Shown: positions 1 to 7,024 of the stretch, piece by piece
Layout of the letters: each line of letters starts with the position of its first letter
How positions within the stretch are numbered: position 1 is the first letter of the stretch
NCBI GenBank assembly: GCA_902785425.1
Contig: CACZYP010000012.1
Location: forward strand, 1 to 40,532
Length of the DNA stretch: 40,532 nucleotides
DNA from: an uncultured Ruminococcus sp.
Lineage (GTDB): Bacteria; Bacillota; Clostridia; Oscillospirales; Acutalibacteraceae
Direction: 5' to 3'
Made by a program: the position numbers and the translations under genes
The notes under the pieces: model-generated
Told to the model about the DNA's origin: nothing
The model's input: the letters and a program-made list of their open reading frames with translations, nothing else
The model's database searches: none

Positions 1-1
1 A

Positions 2-148
2 ACTACAGTCAAAAAGACCGTTACCGAAATCGCAAACGAAGTGATCGCCGGAAAATGGGGCAACGGTTCGGACAGAAAAAATCGTCTGACTGCGGCAGGC
101 TACGACTACGCTGCGGTGCAGACCGAAGTGAACAGGTTATTGAGGTGA
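2..148 (+). CDS. Phage endolysin, C-terminal Cpl-7 (CW_7) cell-wall-binding repeat, partial
   Basis: The reading frame is open from the left edge and stops with TGA at 146-148, so only about 48 C-terminal residues are visible. They contain the Cpl-7/CW_7 pattern EVIAGKWGNG followed by R-x-L-x-x-AGYDY and a VN near the end, a muropeptide-binding repeat found at the C-terminus of phage and bacterial lysozymes. The catalytic domain lies outside the window, so its class cannot be stated (GH25 or amidase are usual partners). The stop codon sits in the GAGGTGAG ribosome site of the next gene. Together with the downstream holin this is the lysis end of a prophage. Confidence 0.8.
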   Translation, partial: TTVKKTVTEIANEVIAGKWGNGSDRKNRLTAAGYDYAAVQTEVNRLLR

Positions 149-152
149 GAAC

Positions 153-599
153 ATGAGTAAAGTAATAATCATGGGAATGATTTTTGAATCGGGAAGTGAG
201 CCTGATTTCGGAAGTATCTACAGAGTTCATGAGGGTGTTTCGGGAGTACACGAGTATGGGCTCAATTCCGAAGATGTCGATAAGCTGGATATAATTACAA
301 ATGCAGCGCCCGGTTCTACCGCTTTGTGTGATGATACGGCTGATATCTACCGCTTGACAAAAACAGGCTGGGTGATGTTCGGGGCAGGCTCACAGTCTAC
401 TCGTTCCGTTGATGCGAGTGACACATCTTTATCGTCCACTCCTTTGAATCTTGATAAATCATCAAGAGGCTTGGAGGATATTATTGAAACAGAAGAGATA
501 AACGACATTGATGATAAAATTGATATTAAGGAAAAAGATGATATTGAGGATTTAGGTGATGTTCAGAAAACAGACGATGTTGATGAGGAGACGAGATAA
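153..599 (+). CDS. Phage protein of unknown function with acidic tail
   Basis: 148 residues, start ATG four bases after the endolysin stop, with the ribosome site GAGGTGAG overlapping that stop. The first 85 residues are mixed and have no membrane segment; they include a stretch reading YRLTKTGWVMFGAG that resembles the generic end of small phage structural or accessory proteins. The last 45 residues are almost only Asp, Glu, Ile and Lys and are probably disordered. The stop TAA shares one base with the ATG of the next gene (TAATG), which suggests translational coupling. I do not recognise a domain. Position between lysin and fibre gene suggests a tail or baseplate accessory role, which is inference. 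Confidence 0.6.
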   Translation: MSKVIIMGMIFESGSEPDFGSIYRVHEGVSGVHEYGLNSEDVDKLDIITNAAPGSTALCDDTADIYRLTKTGWVMFGAGSQSTRSVDASDTSLSSTPLNLDKSSRGLEDIIETEEINDIDDKIDIKEKDDIEDLGDVQKTDDVDEETR

Positions 600-1801
600 T
601 GGATAACCTTGAATTATGGTACAGGGCGAATCGAGGAAAATTCGCTGATGGAATCCCTCCTGTATCGTTTAAGTCAAATGGTGATGCTTTAACTAATTGG
701 ACTATTTATGGATATACAAGCCCGAACTTGTTTGATGTTTCCGCAGTCTCTGCTGACTCAGGAATAGACAGAGACACAGGCGAGACCGTCGAGAGCAGCG
801 GTTCTATGGTTTCAGATTGGATTGCATATGATTCTTCCCAAGATTTATTTATATCCGCAAGTCGAACAATTGCCGCTGCAACTTCTGTAATTTTCGCTTT
901 TTATGACTCAGAAAAAAACTATATAGATTGGGTAGGGGTAGCGTTTTCGCCCGGACAACACTCTTATGAGGTTACAATGATCCCCGATTCGGCTGCATTT
1001 TTCCGTGTGCAGTTTTTTGATGATGGCTTTTCCGACGTCATGATAAATCAGGGTACAGATGCTCTGCCTTACGAGCCTTTTGGGGCGGTCGGCGAGAGGA
1101 CAGAGAATTTGTTTGAAATCCTACCTCAATATTTGGACGCCGCAAATTGGGAAAGAGCGTTATATCCCGGATCAAACAAGTCATACTTTACTTTCGTTGA
1201 GATCCCTGATGTGTTTGCGCAAACAATAAAAGATAGTGGGATTATATCTGCAAAAGTATTTTTAAAACCTGATGGTACGTATTATAGTGGCTTAGTCTTT
1301 GCTATCACCCCCCTCTTAACAGGGACAGTCGACAATCAATATAGGATATTGCAAAACGATGGCACAGTTCTGGATTTAACTGTTGATATTTCGGAGTGGG
1401 CAAAAATATATTTGTGCATAGGATATGGACCTTCGATCACCAACGCAAACGAGCAGCAGTTGATTGACTCGTTTTTCGACAATTTTAATCTTGCAATAAT
1501 AAGCGGGGCTACTGCTCCAACCGAATATGTCCCCTACGGCTATAAAATCCCCGTAACTTGTGGCGGCGAAACTACAAACATTTACATTGGTGACACGCCG
1601 TTAGGTACAGGACAGACGGTCACGGGCAGCGAGACGAAAGTAGCAATTCCCACAGTGGACGGAAACAACACGTTGAGTATCGGAACGACCGTGCAGCCGT
1701 CTAAAGTCGTGATCTCCGCTGCAAGCGGTATAACTGAGAGCCTTAAAAAGTATTTTGATTATAAATACGGAGTGCTAAAAATGGCTGGCATAAAGGAGTG
1801 A
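599..1801 (+). CDS. Phage tail-fibre / receptor-binding-like protein
   Basis: 400 residues with no signal peptide or membrane segment, rich in Ser, Thr, Asp, Gly and aromatic residues as in beta-rich phage adhesins. Two similar modules can be seen: an early SPNLFDVSA stretch and a later TENLFEILP stretch, each followed by a beta-sandwich-like region and a DALPYEPFG / PTEYVPYGYK-type ending that is common in Firmicutes phage tail and baseplate proteins. The C-terminus carries a threonine/glycine-rich segment (GDTPLGTG). The gene is translationally coupled to its upstream neighbour by a one-base overlap, with GAGGAG eight bases ahead of the ATG. Host receptor binding is inference from composition and context. 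Confidence 0.6.
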   Translation: MDNLELWYRANRGKFADGIPPVSFKSNGDALTNWTIYGYTSPNLFDVSAVSADSGIDRDTGETVESSGSMVSDWIAYDSSQDLFISASRTIAAATSVIFAFYDSEKNYIDWVGVAFSPGQHSYEVTMIPDSAAFFRVQFFDDGFSDVMINQGTDALPYEPFGAVGERTENLFEILPQYLDAANWERALYPGSNKSYFTFVEIPDVFAQTIKDSGIISAKVFLKPDGTYYSGLVFAITPLLTGTVDNQYRILQNDGTVLDLTVDISEWAKIYLCIGYGPSITNANEQQLIDSFFDNFNLAIISGATAPTEYVPYGYKIPVTCGGETTNIYIGDTPLGTGQTVTGSETKVAIPTVDGNNTLSIGTTVQPSKVVISAASGITESLKKYFDYKYGVLKMAGIKE

Positions 1802-1806
1802 TTTTA

Positions 1807-2352
1807 ATGGACACACATTTTACTATAGGAAAGTGGCTCATAGCCGCCATATCCGGCGCAACTGCTGCGTTCTTCGGACAGTACGGGTTGTTCTTTGTCC
1901 TTGTGGCGGTCGGCGTTGTCCTCGACGTCATAACGGGGCTTATAAAGGCGAAAGCGACGGGCGAAGGCTTGTCATCCGAAAAAGCAAACCGTGGCTTCTG
2001 GCGCAAAATGTCGCTGTTTGCGGCGCTGTTTTTCGGTATGTTCCTTGACTATGCCTCAGCCGTTGTTCTGGTGCACGCAGGCGTTTCATTGACCGGTGAC
2101 ACACCGTTTGCGCTTATTATCTGCGCATATATAATTATCAACGAAGCGATCTCGGTTGCGGAGAATCTCTACCTTGCGAACCCGGACAGCTTCCCTCGGT
2201 GGATAGCGGAGAGGCTTAAGGTAGCAAAGAAGCAGGTGGAGAGGGGAGAAGAGGATACAGGCGCGAGGGTTCAAATCCCTTGTCCTCCGCCAAACAAAAG
2301 CCGCATGAATACTGATAAGCCAGTGTTCATTCGGCTTTTGTTATGTTTGTAA
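1807..2352 (+). CDS. Phage holin (toxin-secretion/phage-lysis holin family), 3' end altered at att site
   Basis: Start ATG at 1807 is chosen because AAGGAG lies eight bases upstream; an upstream in-frame GTG at 1798 overlaps that site. The protein has several hydrophobic segments (roughly residues 10-30, 30-48, 70-90, 95-115) with the family's LDVITGLIKAK and FGMFLDY-type motifs, then an amphipathic tail. Holins of this class make pores that let the endolysin reach the wall. The last ~30 codons run through the 3' end of a tRNA gene and into the hairpin behind it, so this C-terminus is probably not the one encoded by the free phage. The true phage stop is then on the other side of the att site. 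Confidence 0.8.
   Translation: MDTHFTIGKWLIAAISGATAAFFGQYGLFFVLVAVGVVLDVITGLIKAKATGEGLSSEKANRGFWRKMSLFAALFFGMFLDYASAVVLVHAGVSLTGDTPFALIICAYIIINEAISVAENLYLANPDSFPRWIAERLKVAKKQVERGEEDTGARVQIPCPPPNKSRMNTDKPVFIRLLLCL
2255..2292 (+). other. tRNA 3'-end fragment, probable prophage attachment site (attL/attR)
   Basis: GAGGG (2265-2269), a TTCAAAT loop (2270-2276) and CCCTT (2277-2281) form a canonical T-arm. It is followed by GTCCTCC, discriminator G and an encoded CCA at 2290-2292. No matching 5' acceptor strand (GGAGGAC) or anticodon arm lies upstream, which is holin coding sequence, so this is a fragment and not a gene. The G discriminator and the GC-rich acceptor fit tRNA-Ser, but the identity is a guess. 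Tyrosine-integrase phages commonly recombine into tRNA 3' ends and leave such copies at one prophage end. The exact left edge of the shared core cannot be set from one end. Confidence 0.7.
2293..2342 (+). terminator. Long hairpin behind the tRNA fragment
   Basis: AACAAAAGCCG (2293-2303) pairs with CGGCTTTTGTT (2332-2342). After one C/T mismatch the stem continues with ATGAATACTG against CAGTGTTCAT (one T-G pair) around the loop ATAAGC. The stem is about 21 base pairs and starts immediately after the encoded CCA. It is most simply the terminator of the original tRNA gene, carried over at the junction. It now lies inside the 3' end of the holin frame. Confidence 0.7.
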
Positions 2353-2387
2353 AAACGGAAATACAGCTTAAAAAACGAAAATAATGC

Positions 2388-2603
2388 GTGATTTACATAA
2401 AATTATCACACGAAATATTTCCAGACACCGACAGCGCAGAGACTCTCTTGTAGCAATTTACACCTGAGGAGAGGGAACAGAACATCGAGCTGTACAACGC
2501 CGAACAAAGACTGAACCACTGCGAACGGCAGGTACGCAGGTTTGAGAGGCTGGAGGAGTTTTCGCTTGATGAGGGGAACAAGACGGCGTACAAAGTTCGT
2601 CTT
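2388..2603 (+). pseudogene. Remnant of a phage minor capsid / head morphogenesis protein, interrupted by in-frame TAG
   Basis: The frame that becomes the 2604-3104 coding region is open upstream to a TAA at 2382 except for one TAG at 2451-2453. Before the TAG it reads FPDTDSAETLL; after it QFTPEEREQNIELYNAEQR, an alpha-helical Glu/Arg/Gln-rich segment like the C-terminal part of Firmicutes phage minor head proteins. Both sides look like the same protein, so the TAG is most simply a CAG-to-TAG nonsense mutation in a 5'-truncated gene. There is no ribosome site or convincing start upstream. The 5' truncation lies just beyond the tRNA fragment and hairpin, suggesting a recombination junction near 2345-2420. 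Confidence 0.6.
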
Positions 2604-3104
2604 GTGCAGTGGAAGCATAAACTGAATGAAGCTAAAAATACCGCTGCCGAGCTTGCGGAAAGTGTTGCAATTTCGGGGGGAAGTGGTATAATAAAGGTAG
2701 ACAAAGGCGAAACGGTGGGAAATGTTGTGCATGTTATCGGCAGAATCAATAGAGCAATCTATGGTTGTGTAACAAACGATATTCAAACAGACGAAGTTAT
2801 TGTTACAGAGCGCCAAATTGAACACATAAAAGAAAGACATCCAAACGATTACGAAAGATTTGGCAAACATTTTAAGGTTATCGTTGAGTCTCCGGATTAT
2901 ATCATAGAGACTAACAAACCTAATACCGCTTTGATTTTAAAAGAAATTGTTGATGATGGAGAAAAATTCAAAACAGTACTACGTCTGGTTACGTCGTCCG
3001 ATGACCCGAATTACAAGAATTCAATTATTACTTTTATGAAAATTGATGACAAAGAATGGAATCGGTTGCTAAAAAATAAAAAGATTCTTTACAAATCTGA
3101 ATAA
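2604..3104 (+). CDS. C-terminal PBECR-type nuclease-like domain of a phage minor capsid protein (orphaned)
   Basis: 166 residues from a GTG at 2604; this start has no clear ribosome site and is only the first available after the TAG. Residues 1-25 finish the helical minor-capsid segment. Residues ~60-166 form a compact domain with VIVTERQIEHIKERHP, then a PDYIIE strand and a KTVLRLVTSSDDPNYKN-type strand. This is the layout of the phage Barnase-EndoU-ColicinE5/RelE-like (PBECR) domains often fused to SPP1-gp7-type head proteins. A catalytic His within RHP is plausible. Nuclease activity is inference; whether the piece is translated is unknown. Its last codons contain the -35 box of the downstream RNA promoter. 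Confidence 0.55.
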   Translation: MQWKHKLNEAKNTAAELAESVAISGGSGIIKVDKGETVGNVVHVIGRINRAIYGCVTNDIQTDEVIVTERQIEHIKERHPNDYERFGKHFKVIVESPDYIIETNKPNTALILKEIVDDGEKFKTVLRLVTSSDDPNYKNSIITFMKIDDKEWNRLLKNKKILYKSE

Positions 3105-3116
3105 TTGTGGTATAAT
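3088..3116 (+). promoter_or_regulatory. Promoter of the structured RNA
   Basis: TTTACA at 3088-3093, exactly 17 bases, then a perfect TATAAT at 3111-3116. The -35 box lies inside the last codons of the upstream gene. Predicted transcription start is near 3123, about 12 bases before the first long RNA stem. Confidence 0.75.
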
Positions 3117-3122
3117 AAGTAT

Positions 3123-3273
3123 AGAATAAAATTAGGTTGTTTGAGGTGGAGGAATTCGTACAATCCACACGCTGATGGTAACGACAGGGGAAACCCGAGA
3201 GACGCAGGAGAAGTGTACGCCTGCCAAACAACCGTTTTATTAACCGCCCTGCCGCAAGGCTCGGCGGTTTTTC
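3123..3273 (+). ncRNA. Candidate structured non-coding RNA with its own promoter and terminator
   Basis: A perfect 9-bp closing stem joins GGTTGTTTG (3135-3143) and CAAACAACC (3225-3233). It encloses three hairpins: GTGGA/TCCAC (3146-3150 with 3164-3168), GGG-GAAA-CCC (3187-3196) and GCAGG/CCTGC (3204-3208 with 3220-3224). The loop of the first hairpin has CGTACA (3157-3162) and the loop of the third has TGTACG (3214-3219), a perfect 6-bp complement that could form a kissing interaction. A promoter lies directly upstream and a hairpin terminator at 3242-3273. No convincing ORF fits. I compared it from memory with cobalamin, lysine, THF, ZTP, guanidine and c-di-GMP riboswitches, 6S, SRP, RNase P, tmRNA and hammerhead RNAs, and none fits. 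It lies between phage capsid-region genes. Confidence 0.6.
3242..3273 (+). terminator. Terminator of the structured RNA
   Basis: AACCGCC (3242-3248) pairs with GGCGGTT (3263-3269). Inside, GCC-GCAA-GGC forms a second stem across a CT/TC internal loop. A run of five T follows (3268-3272). Confidence 0.8.
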
Positions 3274-3297
3274 TATGCCCGGAAAGAGGTGAAACAG

Positions 3298-3522
3298 TTG
3301 CTTTGTCCGTATCTTACAGAATCTGAAAAGATAATTGAAACATGGAAACAAACACCCGATGATAACGGTGAGATAAAAAAGCGGAACTACCGTCAAAAAC
3401 ATTTCTTAGAGTGTGCTTTGTGTAACTGCGGTGCACGCCAAAACGGCAAATTTGCAGAGAGTATATCGGTAAATTTAACGATAAAAACAGCTGCCCTTGC
3501 AGATCCGCAAAAGACAGCTTGA
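3298..3522 (+). CDS. Small Cys-rich phage protein (putative zinc-binding), 3' end possibly altered
   Basis: About 74 residues. The start TTG at 3298 is preferred because GAGGTG lies six bases upstream; an in-frame GTG at 3289 overlaps that site. The N-terminus CPYLTESEKIIETW and the later CALCNCGARQNGK give four cysteines in a pattern that could bind zinc. I associate this with small proteins found between minor-head and scaffold genes of Firmicutes siphophages, from memory. The last ~24 residues lose this character and may be read-through into flanking DNA where the phage remnant was cut. It starts 25 bases after the RNA terminator, so it needs read-through or another promoter. Confidence 0.5.
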   Translation: MLCPYLTESEKIIETWKQTPDDNGEIKKRNYRQKHFLECALCNCGARQNGKFAESISVNLTIKTAALADPQKTA

Positions 3523-3536
3523 ATATGCGACATGGT

Positions 3537-4226
3537 TCAATCTCTTCTCTGTCTGTTGTTTACAATCAAAAGAAGTCTCAGGAACTGGAGTATCGAAGTC
3601 AGTGCAGAAGCTACGTATGTCATTGCCGCTGCTGTAAGAACGCTTTTTGCACCCCTGTATTCGCTTTCGGAAAGCATTCCCGTGCGCTTGATCGCTGCAA
3701 GCGCTCTGCGGCTTGCGTCAAACTCAACGGGGAGCGTTACAATGTACACAAGTACAGCAAGAGAATATGCGATTATGCCTGCCCATATTAGTGTATCCGA
3801 CAGAAGAAAGCCTGCGATTATAAGCGGCCACGAAAGCTTTGATGTGATGTTTGCAACGGGTATCACGCTTGAACGTATCTTGTTCGGCAGATAGTTCTCG
3901 GCGTGCTGAACTGCGTGGCCTGCTTCGTGTGCGGCGATGCATACTGCGGCTATGGAGCTTTGTCTGTGTACTCCGTCGGACAGCCTTATGATGTTTTCGG
4001 CAGGGGAGAAATGGTCTGTCATCGTGCCGGCAATATGCTCTATCTTTACGCTTGTTACATCGTTTGCGGAAAGCACAGCCCGTGCGGCGTCTTCGCCTGT
4101 CATGCCACGTGAGTTTGCGATTTTTGAATACTTGCTGTACGTCGATTTTACTTTGTACTGCGCCCATAAGGTGAGCAGTATCGCAGGCAGCATAAACAGC
4201 AGTGATGAAAGATCGTTGTAATACAT
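3537..4226 (-). CDS. yugP: YugP-family membrane zinc metallopeptidase
   Basis: 229 residues. The start at 4226 (ATGTATTAC) is chosen over an upstream ATG at 4256 because AAGGAG lies seven bases ahead of it. An N-terminal membrane segment (~5-22) is followed by a soluble zinc-peptidase domain with the HEXXH motif HEAGH. The ending motif VEFDASRRAL and two or three more hydrophobic segments in the C-terminal half match the YugP/Zn_peptidase_2 family. The protein is probably a membrane-bound peptidase of unknown substrate. It is the first host gene after the phage debris and faces it tail to tail. Family length (~225-235) agrees with the chosen start. Confidence 0.88.
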   Translation of the reverse strand: MYYNDLSSLLFMLPAILLTLWAQYKVKSTYSKYSKIANSRGMTGEDAARAVLSANDVTSVKIEHIAGTMTDHFSPAENIIRLSDGVHRQSSIAAVCIAAHEAGHAVQHAENYLPNKIRSSVIPVANITSKLSWPLIIAGFLLSDTLIWAGIIAYSLAVLVYIVTLPVEFDASRRALAAIKRTGMLSESEYRGAKSVLTAAAMTYVASALTSILQFLRLLLIVNNRQRRD

Positions 4227-4309
4227 TATCATTCTCCTTATCGTGCGCTCGTTCATAAGCCGCTCTCAAAGGCGGTATGTCGGAAGCGTTATTTGTTTTT
4301 ATAGCATTT

Positions 4310-4338
4310 ATTATACCATTATTTCGTGGATTTGTACA
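4310..4338 (-). promoter_or_regulatory. Probable promoter of the zinc metallopeptidase gene
   Basis: On the minus strand TGTACA (4333-4338), 17 bases, then a perfect TATAAT (4310-4315). The -35 box is a weak match, the -10 is perfect. Confidence 0.55.
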
Positions 4339-4431
4339 GGGCATATATGTTTTGATAGAATATCGGTGCTTTTCCTTATATTACTTTTTGTCGAAAAAGC
4401 TGCATCTTTAAAATATACATAGAAAATTCTC

Positions 4432-4460
4432 TTGAATAAAGCGTTCCGATATGATAGAAT
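4432..4460 (+). promoter_or_regulatory. Promoter of the 4502 gene
   Basis: TTGAAT (4432-4437), 17 bases, TAGAAT (4455-4460). It lies 41 bases ahead of the ATG and its GAGAGGA ribosome site. Confidence 0.65.
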
Positions 4461-4501
4461 AAAATTAATGGACAAATTATAGTCAAAAGAGAGGATCTAA
4501 C

Positions 4502-5008
4502 ATGAAAATGACATCGGCGCAAGCCGCAAAGCTGCTTCGTCAATTGAACGATGAGATGAGAACACTGCGTGTAAGGGAGGACAACACGAAGACGTATCTC
4601 GCCTCGGTTGGTGAAGACCCTCGTGCAGTCAGACCCAAATACTACTATGCGGCAATGCAGAAGCAGCAGCGTGAGATCGAACGCAAGATCCGTGTTGTAA
4701 AGCATGCATTGAATGTGTTCAATGTTACTCATATCATACCCGAATTTGATATGACGATAGACGAGATGCTTATCTATCTTCCTCAGCTTTCAAAACAGTG
4801 CTCAAAGCTTTCGTCTATGAAAGACACACTGCCGAAACAGCGAGAGCCATCGCAGTATCAGAACAGCCAGATGATAGACTACCGCTATGCAAACTATGAC
4901 CCTAAAAGAGTTGAGCAGGACTACATCACGCTCAGCAGCAAGCTTGCAAGGGCGCAGACGGCGCTTGATCTGATAAACAATACGGAAGAGCTTGAAATAA
5001 ACCTGTGA
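4502..5008 (+). CDS. Helical protein of unknown function
   Basis: 168 residues, soluble, no signal peptide. It is nearly all predicted helix, with two coiled-coil-like segments (about 5-80 and 140-165) separated by a loop rich in Gln, Ser and Pro. The beginning LLRQLNDEMRTLR and the end LARAQTALDLINNTEEL resemble the layout of DIP1984/DUF6847-type proteins, in which a final helix reads L-x-x-x-Q-x-A-L-D-x-x-N. This is a memory-based likeness, not a firm assignment. It is monocistronic, with its own promoter and 187 bases before the next gene. Confidence 0.6.
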   Translation: MKMTSAQAAKLLRQLNDEMRTLRVREDNTKTYLASVGEDPRAVRPKYYYAAMQKQQREIERKIRVVKHALNVFNVTHIIPEFDMTIDEMLIYLPQLSKQCSKLSSMKDTLPKQREPSQYQNSQMIDYRYANYDPKRVEQDYITLSSKLARAQTALDLINNTEELEINL

Positions 5009-5150
5009 TCTCTTTCCGTTTTCTGCAAAGCTATCATCATCATATTATTATCGGCATATTTCCCGATGTTTGTTATCAGTTTGTGTTATTGTTTATTGTT
5101 TGCGAGCTTTTAGCATTATTCTTTTTGCTTTGATGAAAAGAAAACTTTCC

Positions 5151-5180
5151 CGACAGCGGAGGTTCGGTTTCATGCTGTCG
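5151..5180 (+). promoter_or_regulatory. Leader hairpin before the esterase gene
   Basis: CGACAGC (5151-5157) pairs with GCTGTCG (5174-5180) across a 16-base loop and ends six bases before the AAGGAG ribosome site. It could be a leader structure or the terminator of the gene ending at 5008, but no T-run follows. The rest of 5009-5195 is AT-rich with no other signal I can support. Confidence 0.3.
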
Positions 5181-5195
5181 TACTAAGGAGACTTT

Positions 5196-5723
5196 ATGAT
5201 GAAAATACTTAACATTCACGGCTACGGCGGATCAACTCAGAACAGTGCTTATAACACGTTTACAAATATGGGCTATGAGGTGATCTCACCGGCGCTTGAT
5301 TACGATAACAGAAGCCCCGAAGAAATTCTTTCGGAGCTTAAAAGTATTATAGACAGCAACGGCGTAAAGCTGATAGTCGGCACAAGCCTGGGCGGATTCT
5401 TTTCGGCAGTTCTTTCTGTAAGAACAGGGCTTCCGGTGATTCTTCTCAATCCGTGCCTGATGCCGTTTTATCATTTGCCCGAGCTTGGGTATAATGGCGA
5501 TGTAAAGCCGTTTATGGCGCTTTTCGGGGAGCTTTCGGGTATCGATACCGATAAGGTGAGCTGTATTATCGGCTCGGAGGACGAGTTGATCTCTACTCAT
5601 GCTTTTACCAAAAAGCTTCTTGAAAACGAGCGTTTTCGCATTATCACAGGCGGAAAGCACTCTGCTTTCACGCTTCCTCTTGCAGATTATTTTTCCGAGA
5701 TAAGACCGTGGTTTGAGATATGA
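5196..5723 (+). CDS. YqiA/YcfP-like alpha/beta-hydrolase (esterase)
   Basis: 175 residues, cytoplasmic. It begins with MMKILNIHGYGGS, the oxyanion-hole strand of small alpha/beta hydrolases. GTSLGG near residue 62 is the nucleophile elbow (Ser), followed by an acidic residue in GSEDELIS and a catalytic His in GGKHSAF. Size and order match the YqiA/YcfP (UPF0227) esterase family. The substrate is unknown. AAGGAG is seven bases ahead of the first ATG; the second ATG is possible too. The stop overlaps the ATG of the next gene (ATGA), so the two are translationally coupled. Confidence 0.8.
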   Translation: MMKILNIHGYGGSTQNSAYNTFTNMGYEVISPALDYDNRSPEEILSELKSIIDSNGVKLIVGTSLGGFFSAVLSVRTGLPVILLNPCLMPFYHLPELGYNGDVKPFMALFGELSGIDTDKVSCIIGSEDELISTHAFTKKLLENERFRIITGGKHSAFTLPLADYFSEIRPWFEI

Positions 5724-6871
5724 ATAAGAAAAAGGTACTTGGATTTTTGAAAAAAGAACCGATGCTGACCGTGTCGGCAATAGCGGCTGTTGCTGCATTG
5801 TTTATCACGCCGCCGTCTGCCAAGCTCCTTTCCGATATAGATTTCAGAACGCTCGGCACGCTTTTTATGATGCTTACCGTGCTTGAAGGCTTCAAAAAGG
5901 AAAACATTTTCCGCCCGATATTAAAGCTTGCAGGAAGCATAAAAACGATGGCAGGATTGTCGCTTTTCCTCGTTTTTTCGGTGTTCTTTACGTCAATGTT
6001 CGTAACGAACGACGTATCGCTGATAATCTTCGTGCCGCTCACGATAATCCTTTTCCGTGCGGGCGACAAGGAAAAGTACATACTGCCAGTTATCACAATG
6101 GAAAATATTGCGGCTGTCCGTGGCTCGCTTCTGACGCCGTTCGGAAGTCCGCAGAATCTTTTTATCTACGGTAAGTCGGGCGTTTCGGCGTGGCGCTTCA
6201 TCCGCTACATGATGCCGATCTGGCTCATTTCCGGCGTGCTGCTCGTGATCTTTGTGCTTGCGCTTTACGGAAAGGATGTAAAGCAGGAAACGCAGATCAA
6301 AAGCTTTGATTTTCTCGGCAGCTTCGATGAAAAGCGCAAATATCACAGGGCTGCATACCTTGCGGTGTTCGTGCTCGTTATAGCAACGATCGTCAGCAGG
6401 ACCGATTACTGGTATATTGCCGCCGTGATCGTTGCCGCAGCGGTATTCTTCATTGATAAGAGCATTCTTGTCAAGACAGATTACGTTCTGCTTCTGACGT
6501 TTTTCTGTTTCTTTATTTTCTCGTCGTCGATCGCAGGCAACGAGGCGATATCGACATTTCTCGGCAAAAGCGTTGCCTCGCATGAATACGCATGGAGCAT
6601 TCTGCTCAGTCAGGTTATCTCGAACGTGCCTGCTGCTATAGTGCTTTATCCGTTTGCAGGCAATAAGGGCGCATTGCTGTACGGTCTTGACAGCGCAGGC
6701 CTTTGCACATTGATAGGCTCGCTTGCATCTGTTATCAATTACAGATTGTATGTCAGGGAATACCCGAAAAACGGCGGCAAATTCATCAAAGTGTTTACGC
6801 TTATAAGTCTTCTGTTTTTTGCGTTCGTTGTAATTCCGGGGTATATTATCAGCAAAACGCCGCTGAGTTAG
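5720..6871 (+). CDS. SLC13/ArsB-NhaD-type anion permease
   Basis: 383 residues with about ten hydrophobic membrane segments. Motifs characteristic of the citrate-transporter/ArsB fold are visible: TNDVSLIIFVPLT around residue 95 and a GSPQNLFIYG segment around residue 145, plus a second internal half ending in ISNVPAAIVL. The family moves dicarboxylates, citrate, arsenite or sodium, and the substrate cannot be told here. It overlaps the upstream esterase gene by four bases, so the two are co-expressed and may act on one organic acid or ester; that link is inference. No ArsR or ArsC neighbour supports an arsenite role. Confidence 0.75.
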   Translation: MNKKKVLGFLKKEPMLTVSAIAAVAALFITPPSAKLLSDIDFRTLGTLFMMLTVLEGFKKENIFRPILKLAGSIKTMAGLSLFLVFSVFFTSMFVTNDVSLIIFVPLTIILFRAGDKEKYILPVITMENIAAVRGSLLTPFGSPQNLFIYGKSGVSAWRFIRYMMPIWLISGVLLVIFVLALYGKDVKQETQIKSFDFLGSFDEKRKYHRAAYLAVFVLVIATIVSRTDYWYIAAVIVAAAVFFIDKSILVKTDYVLLLTFFCFFIFSSSIAGNEAISTFLGKSVASHEYAWSILLSQVISNVPAAIVLYPFAGNKGALLYGLDSAGLCTLIGSLASVINYRLYVREYPKNGGKFIKVFTLISLLFFAFVVIPGYIISKTPLS

Positions 6872-6900
6872 GTATAATAACGTCAGCTGTTTTATGGTTT

Positions 6901-6930
6901 TTGTCATATACTTTTAATATCAGGTATAAT
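6901..6930 (+). promoter_or_regulatory. Promoter-like sequence in the 6872-7172 gap
   Basis: TTGTCA (6901-6906), 18 bases, TATAAT (6925-6930). Only AT-rich sequence without a credible ORF lies between it and the terminator at 7025-7062, so a transcript of ~125 bases is possible. Confidence 0.4.
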
Positions 6931-7024
6931 ACAAAAGATATTATTAAATATTCGTCACATCATATAATAGAAATAGCAAGGCGAAAACACAATTTCTTTT
7001 GTATATAACGACGATATTTTGCAA

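Noticed and set aside
2206-2292. A full tRNA ending at 2292, with GCGGAG pairing to CTCCGC
   Set aside because: The pairing uses the CCA-end bases, and no anticodon arm can be drawn; the 5' region is holin coding sequence.
2451-2453. In-frame TAG read as phage codon reassignment (amber to Gln)
   Set aside because: Only one TAG interrupts the frame, the gene is truncated, and nearby phage genes show no other in-frame TAG, so a nonsense mutation is simpler.
3204-3224. CAGGAG...CCTGCC resembles the end of a cobalamin riboswitch
   Set aside because: The conserved upstream B12 elements (GCCACTG, GGGAAGG order) are absent, and the segment forms its own hairpin within a different fold.
3519-3894. 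Plus-strand open frames opposite the YugP-like gene
   Set aside because: The minus frame carries HEXXH and membrane segments and has a promoter and ribosome site; the plus frames are shadows.
5720-6871. Permease as an arsenite pump (arsB)
   Set aside because: No arsR, arsC or arsenic-binding neighbour; the same fold serves many anions.
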